Shown here piece by piece: positions 28,352-37,503 of a DNA stretch of 64,000 bases. Both the position numbers and the translations under genes were made by a program. This stretch comes from Silanimonas sp. (GTDB lineage: Bacteria; Pseudomonadota; Gammaproteobacteria; Xanthomonadales; Xanthomonadaceae). Location: contig BPKK01000005.1 of NCBI GenBank assembly GCA_026005095.1, forward strand, positions 62,001-126,000. Direction: 5' to 3'. Within the stretch, counting starts at the first letter, position 1, and each line of letters opens with the position of its first letter. The notes beneath the pieces are model-generated. The model saw nothing but the letters and a program-made list of their open reading frames with translations. It had not been told where the DNA came from and searched no databases.

Positions 28352-29365
28352 ATGCACACCGCCTTCCATCCGCCCGCTGCCACCACCCGAGGCCGCACTG
28401 GCGTGCTGCTGGTCAACCTCGGCACCCCCGATGCGCCCACCCGCGGCGCAGTGCGGCGCTACCTGGCCGAGTTCCTGCACGACCACCGGGTGGTCGACCT
28501 CACGCGCTGGATTTGGTGCCCGGTGCTGCACTTCCTCATCCTGCCGCTGCGCTCGGGCAAGGTGGCGCATGCCTATGCCAGCATCTGGCGCGAGGATGGC
28601 TCGCCCCTGCTGGCCCTTTCGCGGCAACTCGCCGAAGGGGTGGCCTCGGCCCTGCCGGAAGTGGAGCTGCGGCTGGCCATGCGCTACGGCCAACCCTCCG
28701 TGCCGGCCATGCTGCGCGAACTGGAGGCCGCCGGCTGCGGCCGCATCGTGGTGCTGCCGCTCTACCCGCAGTATTCAGCCAGCACCACCGCCTCCAGCCA
28801 CGATGCGGTGATGCGCGAACTGCTGCGCTGGCGTTGCCAGCCCGAGCTGGTGCTGCTGCAGGACTACCACCGGGACCCCGCCTGGGTGGCGGCGGTGGCC
28901 GAGAGCGTGCGTGCGCACTGGGCCGCGCAGGGCCGGAGCGACCGCCTGCTGATGAGCTTCCATGGCCTGCCGCAGCGCTTCGTGGCAAATGGCGACCCCT
29001 ACGCCGCGCAGTGCCGCGCCAGTGCCGAGGCGATCGCTGCGGCGCTGGACCTACGCGAGGGCGAATGGACGATGAGCTATCAGTCGCGCTTCGGCCGCGA
29101 GCCCTGGCTGCAGCCCTACACCGACCAGACCCTCGAAGCCTGGGGCCGCGAGCGGGCTGGGGTGGTGGACGTGCTCTGCCCCGGCTTCGCCGTGGACTGC
29201 CTGGAGACCCTGGAGGAGATCGCGGTGCAGAACCGGAAGGCCTACGAGGCCGCCGGCGGCACCGCCCTGCGCTACATCCCGGCCCTGAACGCGCAGCCGG
29301 CCCATGTGGCGGCCCTGGCCGGTCTGCTGCGGCCGCACCTCGCCCGGCCGGCCGGCGGCGGATGA
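28352..29365 (+). CDS. hemH: ferrochelatase HemH
   Basis: Ferrochelatase of 337 residues from the chosen start. It inserts iron into protoporphyrin IX, the last step of protoheme synthesis. Motifs: GVLLVNLGTPDAPT near residue 15, PLYPQYSASTTASS, the catalytic histidine in LLMSFHGLPQRF, YQSRFGREPWLQPYT and LCPGFAVDCLETLEEI. In-frame ATG codons at 28316, 28322 and 28352 are all possible; 28352 gives the shortest non-conserved leader. Its stop overlaps the downstream hydrolase start by ATGA. Confidence 0.95.
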   Translation: MHTAFHPPAATTRGRTGVLLVNLGTPDAPTRGAVRRYLAEFLHDHRVVDLTRWIWCPVLHFLILPLRSGKVAHAYASIWREDGSPLLALSRQLAEGVASALPEVELRLAMRYGQPSVPAMLRELEAAGCGRIVVLPLYPQYSASTTASSHDAVMRELLRWRCQPELVLLQDYHRDPAWVAAVAESVRAHWAAQGRSDRLLMSFHGLPQRFVANGDPYAAQCRASAEAIAAALDLREGEWTMSYQSRFGREPWLQPYTDQTLEAWGRERAGVVDVLCPGFAVDCLETLEEIAVQNRKAYEAAGGTALRYIPALNAQPAHVAALAGLLRPHLARPAGGG

Positions 29366-30222
29366 GCGGGGCGCGCGAGCTCCGCCTCCCCGGCGGTCGC
29401 GGCAAGCTGGCGGCGCTGCGTACCGGCGATCCCGCAGGCCCGAAGCTACTGGCCCTGCACGGCTGGCTGGACAATGCCGCCAGCTTCGAGCCGCTGTTCC
29501 CGGAACTCGCCGGCTTCGATCTCGTGGCGCTCGACCTGCCCGGCCACGGGGCCTCGGCGCACCGCGCCCCGGGCCACGACTACGCCTACGTGGACTGGCT
29601 GCACGACGTGCTCGACGCCCTCGATGCGCTCGGCTGGGAACGTGCCCACCTGCTCGGCCACTCGATGGGGGCCACCATCGCCAGCACCCTGGCCTCGGCC
29701 TGCCCGGCGCGGGTGGCACGGCTGGCCCTGATCGAAGGTCTGGGGCCGCTCGGCGCGCCCGCCGAAAGCGCCGGCATCCGGCTGCGCGAGGCGGTGGCGG
29801 CGCGACGGGCCTTACAGAGTAAGAGCGGGGCGCCGGCGCGGGTGATCCCGGACCTCGCCAGCGCGGTGCAGGCGCGCCTGCTGGCCACACCGATGCGGTA
29901 CGCGGATGCCGAGCGGATCGTGCGGCGCAACCTGCGCCCGGTGGAGGGCGGCTTCGCCTGGCGTTCCGACCCGCGGCTGCGCCTGCCTTCCGCCCTGCGG
30001 CTCACCGAGGAAGGCATCCGGGCCGTGCTCGCCGGCATCGAGGCCCCCACCCTGCTGATCGCCGCCGTGCCGGCCCCGCCCTATTTCAGCCCGGCCCAGC
30101 GTGCCGCCCGCGCCGCCTGCGTGCCCCGGATCGAAGTGCAGGAGTTGGAAGGCGGCCACCACCTGCACATGGAACGCGCCGCCGAGGTCGGGGCGCGGCT
30201 ACGGGCCTTCCTCGCCGGCTGA
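29362..30222 (+). CDS. alpha/beta hydrolase
   Basis: A 286-residue alpha/beta-fold hydrolase. It has the oxyanion segment LALHGWLDNAASF, nucleophile elbow GHSMGA (serine near residue 110), the strand LVALDLPGHG, and the catalytic histidine in ELEGGHHLHMERA near the end. It most resembles the serine hydrolase/esterase group often found beside proteobacterial metabolic genes; the substrate is unknown. The start overlaps the hemH stop (ATGA), so it is translationally coupled to ferrochelatase. Confidence 0.83.
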   Translation: MSGARELRLPGGRGKLAALRTGDPAGPKLLALHGWLDNAASFEPLFPELAGFDLVALDLPGHGASAHRAPGHDYAYVDWLHDVLDALDALGWERAHLLGHSMGATIASTLASACPARVARLALIEGLGPLGAPAESAGIRLREAVAARRALQSKSGAPARVIPDLASAVQARLLATPMRYADAERIVRRNLRPVEGGFAWRSDPRLRLPSALRLTEEGIRAVLAGIEAPTLLIAAVPAPPYFSPAQRAARAACVPRIEVQELEGGHHLHMERAAEVGARLRAFLAG

Positions 30223-30225
30223 CGC

Positions 30226-30771
30226 TCAGCGGTCCCCGGGCTGCACGAAGTGGCCGAGGTTCACCCGCACATGGCCGTCGGCATGGTCTTCGAACAGGTA
30301 ATTGGCGTGCCGCCCGTCCTTCTTCCACACCAGCATGGTGCTGCCGTCCTGGCGGGTATCGAGCTCGCGGCTCCAGCCCTCGGCGCCCATCTGCCCTTCG
30401 ATCGCGGCAACGAGATCGGCGGCGCGGCGCGCCGGCACCCGGCCGGCGATCGAGGTGCTGCCGTCGACGGTGAGCACCATGTCCAGCGCCAGGCCCTCGG
30501 GCAGGGCGACATCGGCGGGGAAATCGGCCGGCAGGCGGGCCTGCCCGCCCTGCTGCAGGGAGAAGGCCCGGCCGTCCTCGCCCACGCCGCGGATACCGGC
30601 GCCCCCCTCGTCCACCTCGAGATCGCGGGCGCCGGTGGCAGCCTCGGTGGCCACGGCCGTGGCCGTCTCGGCGGCCCGGTCCTCGGCCTTGCCGCAGGCG
30701 GCGGTGAACAGTAGGGAAGCGGCGGTGATCAGCAGCAGGCGGGTGGCAGCGGGAGTGAGCAGTCGGGGCAT
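30226..30771 (-). CDS. predicted lipoprotein of unknown function
   Basis: A 181-residue protein with a lipoprotein signal peptide whose lipobox is FTAAC (cysteine at 26). A low-complexity Ala/Thr/Glu stretch follows, then a small alpha+beta domain with VTVDGSTSIAGRVPARRAADLVAAIEGQMGAEGW, similar in style to ACT-like or BON-like periplasmic folds, though no family is firmly recognised. It is tail to tail with the hydrolase gene (3-base gap). Envelope location is inferred from the lipobox. Confidence 0.7.
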   Translation of the reverse strand: MPRLLTPAATRLLLITAASLLFTAACGKAEDRAAETATAVATEAATGARDLEVDEGGAGIRGVGEDGRAFSLQQGGQARLPADFPADVALPEGLALDMVLTVDGSTSIAGRVPARRAADLVAAIEGQMGAEGWSRELDTRQDGSTMLVWKKDGRHANYLFEDHADGHVRVNLGHFVQPGDR

Positions 30772-30822
30772 GAGGACTTCCTCGGGGCGGGAGGGAGGAG
30801 CGTAGCCGGGGCGAATGAACCT

Positions 30823-31620
30823 TCAGCCACCGAGCAAATGGCGCCAGCGGGCCTTCAATGCAAGACCAGCATCGCTGCGCAGGTACTGGCGCTGCCCGCG
30901 CCAGCCCGGAAAGCGGGCCTGCACCTCGGCCCAGAAGGCCGGCGAGTGGTCGGCCCGTAGCAGGTGGCAGAGTTCGTGCACCAGCACGTAGTCGAAGGCC
31001 TCGGGCGGCCCCAGCACCAGGGCGAGGTCCAGCGAGACCCGGCCATCGGCCGAGAGGCTGCCCCAGAGCGAGGACAGCGGGCGCAGGCGGAACTCGCGCG
31101 GCGGCCGCGGCAGGCCGGGCAGGAAACGCGGCAGAAGGCGGCCGATACGGCCCCGGGCCTCGGCTGCATAGGCCTCGCGCAGGGCCCGCCGCAGGGCGGT
31201 CGCGCCGACCGCGGCCGGGGCATGGAAGCGCAGCAGCCCGGCCCCGGCATCGACCTGCAGCCGGACCGCCCGCGCCGGCTGCCAGGCCACCGGCCAGTCA
31301 TGGCCCCAGAGCGGCAGGACGTCGATCTCACCGAAGCGCCAGGCGACCGCCGCGGTGGCCACGGCATAGCGCCGCCACTGCACCTCGATCCAAGCCGCCT
31401 GCTCGTGGAGGAAGGCCTCGGCCACAGCGAGATCGAGACGCCAGGGAATCGACAGGCGCAGACCATGCTCGCGCAATGTGAGGCGCAGGCGGCGCGCCCG
31501 GCGGTCACGCACCCGCAGCAGGGGCAGCACGGTGCCATCGGCCAGCCGCCACTCGCCCGGCACCTGCACCCGCGAGGGCGGAGCGGGGCGGGCAGAACGC
31601 TGGGCGCGGAACAGGCTCAC
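30823..31620 (-). CDS. YgjP-like zinc metallopeptidase-domain protein
   Basis: A 265-residue protein of the YgjP/DUF45 (M48-like, SprT-related) family. The C-terminal half carries SLWGSLSADGRVSLDLALVLGPPEAFDYVLVHELCHLLRADHSPAFWAEV, in which HELCH is the zinc-binding HExxH motif and the following ADHSPAFW holds the third ligand region. The N-terminal half is a basic beta-rich domain. Bacterial homologues occur near restriction systems or housekeeping loci and the substrate is unknown. It follows rdgC by 25 bases and is likely the third gene of ttcA-rdgC-ygjP. Confidence 0.83.
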   Translation of the reverse strand: MSLFRAQRSARPAPPSRVQVPGEWRLADGTVLPLLRVRDRRARRLRLTLREHGLRLSIPWRLDLAVAEAFLHEQAAWIEVQWRRYAVATAAVAWRFGEIDVLPLWGHDWPVAWQPARAVRLQVDAGAGLLRFHAPAAVGATALRRALREAYAAEARGRIGRLLPRFLPGLPRPPREFRLRPLSSLWGSLSADGRVSLDLALVLGPPEAFDYVLVHELCHLLRADHSPAFWAEVQARFPGWRGQRQYLRSDAGLALKARWRHLLGG

Positions 31621-31645
31621 GCGCCGATGCTCGCGCGGGCCGTGT

Positions 31646-32554
31646 TCAATCGACCCGGCTCAGCTTCAGCGCCTTTTCCAGCACGCCGAACACCCGGTGC
31701 ACCTCGGCGCTGAACAGCGCGTAGCGGGCATCCAGCTCGGCGGCCAGGGAATCGCGCTCGGTGTTCTCCAACGTTTCTACGGCACCGTCGAGCAGCCTGA
31801 ACTTGCGCAGCACGAGGTCTTCGCCGAGCACGAAACTCACCTGTTCGTCGAGCACCAGGGCAAGCCGGGTCACCTGCTTGCCGCCCTCGAGGTGCTTCAC
31901 CATCTCCTCGGCGGTGAGCTCCTGGCGCTGCGCCTTCACCACCGCGCCCCCGTCCACCGGATCCTTCAGCTCGCACTCGTCACCCAGCGCAAGGCCTTCG
32001 GGCAGCGGCTCGCCGGTGAGCCAGCCGGTCATCAGGGCGCGCACCGAGACCTCGGCATTCACCGGCACCGCCGGGAAGCTGCCAAGGGCGTGGCGCAGCT
32101 CGGAGACGAAGGCCTCGGCCGATTTCTTCGAGGCCGCATCGATGGCGATCATGCCGTGCCGGGCATCGATCGAGGCCGAGAGGCGTGAGCCTTTCACGAA
32201 GGCCTTGGGCAGCATCTCGTGCACCAGATCTTCCTTGAGCTGACGGCGCGCCTTGCCGCCGAGGCGGCGACCTTCCTTGGCCTCGATCTCGGCCAGCTTC
32301 TTGGCCAGCGCCTCGTTCACCACGGCACCGGGCAGCAGGCGGTCCTCGCGCCCCAGGGTGAGCCAGGCGCAATCGCCCACCCGGTGTACCAACGCCGGCT
32401 CGTCGCGGCCGAAGGGCGAAACGAAGCCGCGGCTGGAGAGCTCCAGCGGCCCCACTGGCTTGAGCGGGTGCTCGGCAAGGCGCTCCTCGAGCTGCTCGAG
32501 CGCGGCATTGGTAGAGGCGGGATAGCGGAAGAAGCTGAGATTCTTGAAGAACAT
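31646..32554 (-). CDS. rdgC: recombination-associated protein RdgC
   Basis: A 302-residue RdgC, a ring-forming DNA-binding protein that modulates RecA-dependent recombination. It opens with [11 protein letters not shown] and contains the family segments SRGFVSPFGRDE, ATLGRE-like WLTLGREDRLLPGAVVN, KEDLVHEMLPKAF, and TGWLTGEPLPEGLALGDECELKDP. The ATG at 32554 overlaps the ttcA stop (TGATG). A TTG codon just before it could also initiate. Confidence 0.94.
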   Translation of the reverse strand: MFFKNLSFFRYPASTNAALEQLEERLAEHPLKPVGPLELSSRGFVSPFGRDEPALVHRVGDCAWLTLGREDRLLPGAVVNEALAKKLAEIEAKEGRRLGGKARRQLKEDLVHEMLPKAFVKGSRLSASIDARHGMIAIDAASKKSAEAFVSELRHALGSFPAVPVNAEVSVRALMTGWLTGEPLPEGLALGDECELKDPVDGGAVVKAQRQELTAEEMVKHLEGGKQVTRLALVLDEQVSFVLGEDLVLRKFRLLDGAVETLENTERDSLAAELDARYALFSAEVHRVFGVLEKALKLSRVD

Positions 32555-33519
32555 CAAGGGTTCCAGATCGGATCGAAGACCCCGGCACGCGGCATGGCCG
32601 GGGCGGCGGGATTCGGGGAGGCAGGGCCGCCGGCCTCGGCTTCGGCCGCCTCGCCCGCGGGTGTGCCGGCCAGCCAGGCCTGGAGGTCGGGCAGCGGGCC
32701 TTCGCTGCGACGGCCGAGGGCGAGGAAATCGAACAGGCGGCGGTCGGAGAGCTGCGGGGGGCGAATGTCGCCGAGCGCGCGGCTGATGGTCTCAAGGCGG
32801 CCCGGCGATTCCTTCTCCCAGGCCTCCAGCATGCGCCGCACCACCTTGCGCTGCAGGTTCTCCTGCGAACCGCAGAGCGTGCAAGGAATGATCGGGAAGG
32901 CCATGGCCTCGGCATAGGCGGCGATGTCGGCCTCCTTCACATAGGCGAGCGGGCGGATCACCACATGACGGCCGTCGTCGCTCTGCAGTTTCGGCGGCAT
33001 GCCGCTCAGCTTGGCGTGGAAGAACAGATTGAGAAAGAAGGTGGCGAGCAGGTCGTCGCGGTGATGGCCGAGCGCGATCTTGGTGATACCGTTCTCCGCC
33101 GCCCAGGTGTAGAGCGCGCCGCGGCGCAGCCGCGAGCAGAGCGAGCACATCGTCTTGCCCTCGGGCACCACGCGCTTCACCACCGAGTAGGTGTCCTGCT
33201 CGATGATGTGGAAGGGCTGGCCGATCGAGCGCAGATAGTCGGGTAGCACGTGTTCGGGGAACCCCGGCTGCTTCTGGTCGAGGTTCACGGCGATGAGCTC
33301 GAAGCGCACCGGCGCCTTCTGCTGCAGCTGGCGCAGGATGTCGAGCAGGGTGTAGCTGTCCTTGCCTCCCGAGAGGCAGACCATGATGCGGTCGCCGTCC
33401 TCGATCATGCCGAAGTCGGCGATGGCTTGGCCCACCTGGCGGCGCAGGCGCTTTCTCAGTTTGTTGAACTCATGCGCATCGGCCGCATTCGGGGCGGGGC
33501 GCGTCTCGGCAGAGGCCAT
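32554..33519 (-). CDS. ttcA: tRNA 2-thiocytidine(32) synthetase TtcA
   Basis: A 321-residue ATP-dependent tRNA thiolase that forms 2-thiocytidine at position 32. It contains the PP-loop [13 protein letters not shown] (near residue 52) and two CxxC pairs that hold the iron-sulfur cluster, CSLC and CTLC, plus [19 protein letters not shown] 50-residue Ala/Pro-rich C-terminal extension goes beyond the core family length. The start at 33519 gives the usual N-terminus. It is translationally coupled to rdgC. Confidence 0.94.
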   Translation of the reverse strand: MASAETRPAPNAADAHEFNKLRKRLRRQVGQAIADFGMIEDGDRIMVCLSGGKDSYTLLDILRQLQQKAPVRFELIAVNLDQKQPGFPEHVLPDYLRSIGQPFHIIEQDTYSVVKRVVPEGKTMCSLCSRLRRGALYTWAAENGITKIALGHHRDDLLATFFLNLFFHAKLSGMPPKLQSDDGRHVVIRPLAYVKEADIAAYAEAMAFPIIPCTLCGSQENLQRKVVRRMLEAWEKESPGRLETISRALGDIRPPQLSDRRLFDFLALGRRSEGPLPDLQAWLAGTPAGEAAEAEAGGPASPNPAAPAMPRAGVFDPIWNP

Positions 33520-33623
33520 GGCGTGGGGCGGAGCAGACGGGGCCGGCATTGTACCCCCTGCCCCGCCGGCGACCGTGACCGTCCCGGCGGGCGCGGGTGT
33601 AAGCTCGGCGCCCGGAGGCCCGA

Positions 33624-33830
33624 ATGCATACCCTCGACCCCGGACAGCTGGCAATGCGCCTCGTGGAGCTCAAGAGCGAGCACCGCGACCTCGACGCCGC
33701 CATCGCCGCGCTGGCCGCCCGCCCCGACTGCGACGAGCTGCAGCTCCGGCGGATGAAGAAGCGCAAGCTGGCGGTGAAAGATCAGATCGCCTGGATCGAG
33801 GACAAGCTGATCCCGGACCTGGACGCCTGA
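33624..33830 (+). CDS. YdcH/DUF465 small coiled-coil protein
   Basis: A 68-residue, highly charged helical protein matching the YdcH (DUF465) family: [19 protein letters not shown] followed by [28 protein letters not shown]. It forms an antiparallel helical hairpin. The function of the family is unknown. A good ribosome site (GGAGG) sits 5-9 bases ahead of the ATG. It is divergent from ttcA and converges on plsB. Confidence 0.87.
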   Translation: MHTLDPGQLAMRLVELKSEHRDLDAAIAALAARPDCDELQLRRMKKRKLAVKDQIAWIEDKLIPDLDA

Positions 33831-33935
33831 CGACCGGCGACCTCCTCACGGCTGACCCGGAGCGCCTGCTGGCGTGGCCCACGGAGTCGCGGTCGGCGCA
33901 GCGGACGGCGACGGGCGTTTCGCGGCAACCGCTCT

Positions 33936-36464
33936 TCAACCCTTGTAGGCCGACTGCTCGCCGCTGCTGCGCCCGGCGGGCGCCGAAGGCTCGCTGGTGA
34001 TGTGGGTGATGGTCTGCCTGAGTTCGCGACCAAGCACGATCTTGGCGTCCTTGTCCCAGGCCCTGAGCGCATCGTCGAAGTCGAGCTTGCCGTCCGGGCA
34101 GAGCCAGACCAGCTTCAGCTCGCGCAGCCTGGCGATAAAACCGCGGAACAGGCTCTTGTCGAAGAACTCCGGGGCCGCCGGGGCGTAGAGCAGGGAGAGC
34201 CGCTGCGCAGCGAGCTGGCAGAAGTTCTCGAGCTCCGAGGCGCTGATGCTGCGCGGGCCGCGCCGCACCAGGGTGGCCACGGCGATGAAGTAGCGCTCGA
34301 AAGCCTGCTGCAGCGAGTGGGCGATGGCGCGCAGGCGGAAGACCTCGTCGGTCTGCCCAGGCCCCCGGGTGAGGATGCCGCCCTCGTCCTCGCTGGCGAG
34401 CGAGAGCAGGCCCTCGGCGATGAAAAGGTCGATGGTGGCATCGAGCCGCTCGACGAACTCGGCCTCGCTCCAGGGCAGGAAAAGCTCGCCCCTGATGAAA
34501 GGATAGATGGTGCGGCCAAGCCGCAGCACGCCGGCACGGCTGATGCGGCGGTTGTTCTGGAAGCACAGGGCGATCCAGGCCGGGGCGGCGAACAAGTGCA
34601 GCACATTGTTGCGGAAGTAGCTCTGCAGCACCGCAGTGTCACCTTCCATTGCCAGCACGTCGCCCAAGGGATGGCGGATGCGGCGGATCACGCCCATGGC
34701 CTCGCCATAGGCCACCACCTGCTCGGGCGACATCGGCGTCACGGTGACGCGGTCGCTGTAGGGCAGAGCCGAAAGTAGCTTCTTCGAGAGCGCGAGCTGT
34801 GCCAGCAAGTCGGCCTCGTCCATCGAGTGCTTGGGCATGGCGAGCAGCACCACGGCCAGGAGGTTGATGGGATTGACGTCGGCGGCGCGGTTGATGTTGA
34901 CGTTGATGCGTTCGGCGAGCTCGTCCACCACGGCGCCGAACCAGGCTGGCTTCTCCTCGGGGTCGATGGCGCCGCCATTCCAACCCTCGGCATGTTTCGC
35001 CAGCACCTCCTCGAGGTGGATCGGCTCGCCAAAGCTCACCGCCACCTGGCCATAGCGGCGGCGCAGCACCCCCATCGCCGCTACCACGAGAGCGCCGATG
35101 CTCTCTTTCTGCTTCGGCCGACCGGTGAGTTCGTCGAGGTAGGAGTCACCCTCGATCAATTTCTCGTAACCGATGTACACCGGCTGGAACACCACCGGGC
35201 GGCGTGGCGAACGCAGGAAGGCGCGCAGGGTCATGGCGATCATGCCGCCCTTGGGCTGCAGCAGCCGGCCGGTACGCGAGCGCCCGCCCTCGATGAAGTA
35301 CTCGATGGAAAAGCCCTCGGCCACCAGCTGCGCCACGTACTCGCCGAGCACGGCAGCGTAGAGCGCATTGCCCTTGATGCTGCGGCGGATGAAGAAGGCG
35401 CCGCCGCGGCGCAAGATCGGACCGATCACCGGCATGTTGAGATTGATGCCGGCCACGATGTGCGGCGGGACGATGCCGTTCCGGTAGAGCAGGTAGCTCA
35501 ACAGGAGGTAGTCCATGTGGCTGCGGTGGCTGGGCACGTAGATCACCTCGCGCCCCGGGGCCACGGCCTTGAGGCTGTCGAGGTGGTGCACCTGTACGCC
35601 GTCGTAGATGCGGTTCCAGAATGCGGTGAGACCGAAGCTCAGCGAACGCACCACCGGATGCGAATAGTCGGCAGCAATCTCCCAGGCGTACTTGTAGGCC
35701 TTCTTCCAGGCCTCCGCCGGACTGATGTTCTCGCGCCGGGCGGTATCGGCGATGGCGCGGCGCACCGGTTCGGCATCCACCACCCGGTCGACCAGCAGGC
35801 GGCGGGTCGAGAGATCGGGACCGATCACCGCCTCGCGCACGCGGCGGAAGTGTCCGCGCAGCACGCGCGCAGTCTTGCGCACCGCACGCTCGTGCGGCAG
35901 ATCCTCGCCGACGATCTCGCGCACCGGGAAGGCCGGGGAGAAGCGCACCAGGGTGTCGCGGCCGTTGAGCAGGATGGCGAGCAGGCGGCGGAAGCGGCCC
36001 ACCAGCGCCCAGTTCTCGGAGAACAGCACCGAGAACCAGCCGCTCTGGCGGTCGGGAGCGCGGCCGACGAGGATCGACACCGGCACCAGCTGCACGTCGA
36101 GCGCCGGATTCAGACGGTGTGCCATCAGCAGGCGCGCCAGGGCATCGGAGTGGGTGCGGTTGGCCGGGCGCCCCATCCCGCCCTTGCGCCGCCGCGACAG
36201 CGCCACATAGGCACGGCCCCGGCCCAGCGGGTCGCCCGGCAGCGGCGCCAGCGGCGAGGGCAGGCCGGCCTCGCGGCAGGCGCGGTCGAGGATCAGCATG
36301 TTGGAGATGCCGTAGTGCTCGAGCACATAGCACACCGGGCGGTCGAGGGTGACCGGCGGCACCTCAGGATCGCGCACGATCTCGATCCAAGGCTTGAGCA
36401 GGGCCTCGAACAAGCGGGCCCACCAGGGCGGGCGCACGTAGCCGGTCGGCATCGCATCGGCCAT
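33936..36464 (-). CDS. plsB: glycerol-3-phosphate 1-O-acyltransferase PlsB
   Basis: An 842-residue inner-membrane acyltransferase that makes lysophosphatidate, the first committed step of phospholipid synthesis. It has the acyltransferase box HRSHMDYLLLSYLLY (catalytic HX4D), then AGINLNMPVIGPILRRGGAFFIRR, EYFIEGGRSRTGRLLQPKGGM and FQPVYIGYEKLIEG. It has the typical PlsB length and long C-terminal region. The ATG at 36464 follows the lipoprotein stop by 11 bases, suggesting co-transcription. Confidence 0.95.
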   Translation of the reverse strand: MADAMPTGYVRPPWWARLFEALLKPWIEIVRDPEVPPVTLDRPVCYVLEHYGISNMLILDRACREAGLPSPLAPLPGDPLGRGRAYVALSRRRKGGMGRPANRTHSDALARLLMAHRLNPALDVQLVPVSILVGRAPDRQSGWFSVLFSENWALVGRFRRLLAILLNGRDTLVRFSPAFPVREIVGEDLPHERAVRKTARVLRGHFRRVREAVIGPDLSTRRLLVDRVVDAEPVRRAIADTARRENISPAEAWKKAYKYAWEIAADYSHPVVRSLSFGLTAFWNRIYDGVQVHHLDSLKAVAPGREVIYVPSHRSHMDYLLLSYLLYRNGIVPPHIVAGINLNMPVIGPILRRGGAFFIRRSIKGNALYAAVLGEYVAQLVAEGFSIEYFIEGGRSRTGRLLQPKGGMIAMTLRAFLRSPRRPVVFQPVYIGYEKLIEGDSYLDELTGRPKQKESIGALVVAAMGVLRRRYGQVAVSFGEPIHLEEVLAKHAEGWNGGAIDPEEKPAWFGAVVDELAERINVNINRAADVNPINLLAVVLLAMPKHSMDEADLLAQLALSKKLLSALPYSDRVTVTPMSPEQVVAYGEAMGVIRRIRHPLGDVLAMEGDTAVLQSYFRNNVLHLFAAPAWIALCFQNNRRISRAGVLRLGRTIYPFIRGELFLPWSEAEFVERLDATIDLFIAEGLLSLASEDEGGILTRGPGQTDEVFRLRAIAHSLQQAFERYFIAVATLVRRGPRSISASELENFCQLAAQRLSLLYAPAAPEFFDKSLFRGFIARLRELKLVWLCPDGKLDFDDALRAWDKDAKIVLGRELRQTITHITSEPSAPAGRSSGEQSAYKG

Positions 36465-36475
36465 GGCAGACGACC

Positions 36476-37438
36476 TCAGTGCGTGGCGCTGGCAGACGCC
36501 GGGGCCGGACTGGCGACGGCCGGAACCACCCCGTCCGCCGGTGCAGAAAGGGCCCGCACCGCCTCCTCGCGGTACCAGCCTTGATCGATCCGTACCATGG
36601 TCTGCTCGAAGCTCACGGCCTCGCCGAGCAGCGGATAACGCACCCGCAGTACGGCACGGTCCTCGCCTTCGAGGCGGATCACCTCGGCCTGCAGCGCCGA
36701 GAGCGAGGCATCGAGGTCGATGCCATAGGCGAGCGCCACATCCTTGGCGCCGCGCAGGGCGATGCCGCCTTTGGCGAGCAGGGTCTCGTAATCGAGGGTC
36801 TGCACCGCTTCCAGGCGGGGCAGGTCGAGCGCGCGGGCAGTGCGCACCATGGCGGCGATGGCGACGCGGGCGCGCTCGCGGTCGGTGAAGGCGGCCTGCT
36901 CGCCGGCCCATTTCGCCAACGCATCCACTACGCCGCGGGCATGGGCCTTGTCCGGCTCGCTCAACTCTTCGCTGGCGGCGATGGCGGCCCGGGCGAAGCT
37001 CGCCAGCATGGCCACGCCCACCGTCCAGCGTGGCCCCAGTTCACGCTCGAGCTGGGCAAGCCGCGGCTCGGCCCTGGCCATCAGCGCCGTCTCGGCATCC
37101 TCGGCGGTGAGCTCGGCCATCCACTCGGCATAACGCCCGGCCCGCTCCGCGCCCTCCTCACCGGCTGCCTGCCAGTGCGCACGCCAAGCGGCCTCCTGCG
37201 CGGCCTGCAGCGCGGGCGGCACGTTGAGGCGGGCATAGCGGGCAAGGTCGTCCTCGCGCAGGGCCTCGGCCAGGGCCAGCATCGCCGCCACCGGTTCGTC
37301 GGGCGCCCCGGGCAGGGGCTCGGGCTCGCGCCGGCAGGCCGCCAGCGCCAGCAGCACCAGGGCGAGCAGCCCCCCTCGCAGGCAGGCACGAGCCACGGCG
37401 GTCGAAGTCCAGCGGTTGGGCAAGGGAATCCCCGGCAC
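36476..37438 (-). CDS. predicted lipoprotein of unknown function
   Basis: A 320-residue protein with a lipoprotein signal peptide; the lipobox is LALAAC with cysteine at 35. The mature part is Ala/Glu/Arg-rich and almost wholly helical, with EALREDDLARYARLNVPPALQAAQEAAW at its start and a small mixed domain (residues about 240-300) containing LRVRYPLLGEAVSFEQTMVRIDQGWY. No family is recognised. It lies 11 bases upstream of plsB and is probably in the same transcript. Lengthy N-terminal leader before the signal (about 20 residues) leaves the start open. Confidence 0.7.
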   Translation of the reverse strand: MPGIPLPNRWTSTAVARACLRGGLLALVLLALAACRREPEPLPGAPDEPVAAMLALAEALREDDLARYARLNVPPALQAAQEAAWRAHWQAAGEEGAERAGRYAEWMAELTAEDAETALMARAEPRLAQLERELGPRWTVGVAMLASFARAAIAASEELSEPDKAHARGVVDALAKWAGEQAAFTDRERARVAIAAMVRTARALDLPRLEAVQTLDYETLLAKGGIALRGAKDVALAYGIDLDASLSALQAEVIRLEGEDRAVLRVRYPLLGEAVSFEQTMVRIDQGWYREEAVRALSAPADGVVPAVASPAPASASATH

Positions 37439-37503
37439 GATCGAAGGACGGCGAAGGGTAGCAGATCGCCGCTTAAGCCCCCGTTGCCCGCCGCGGCGGC
37501 CGT

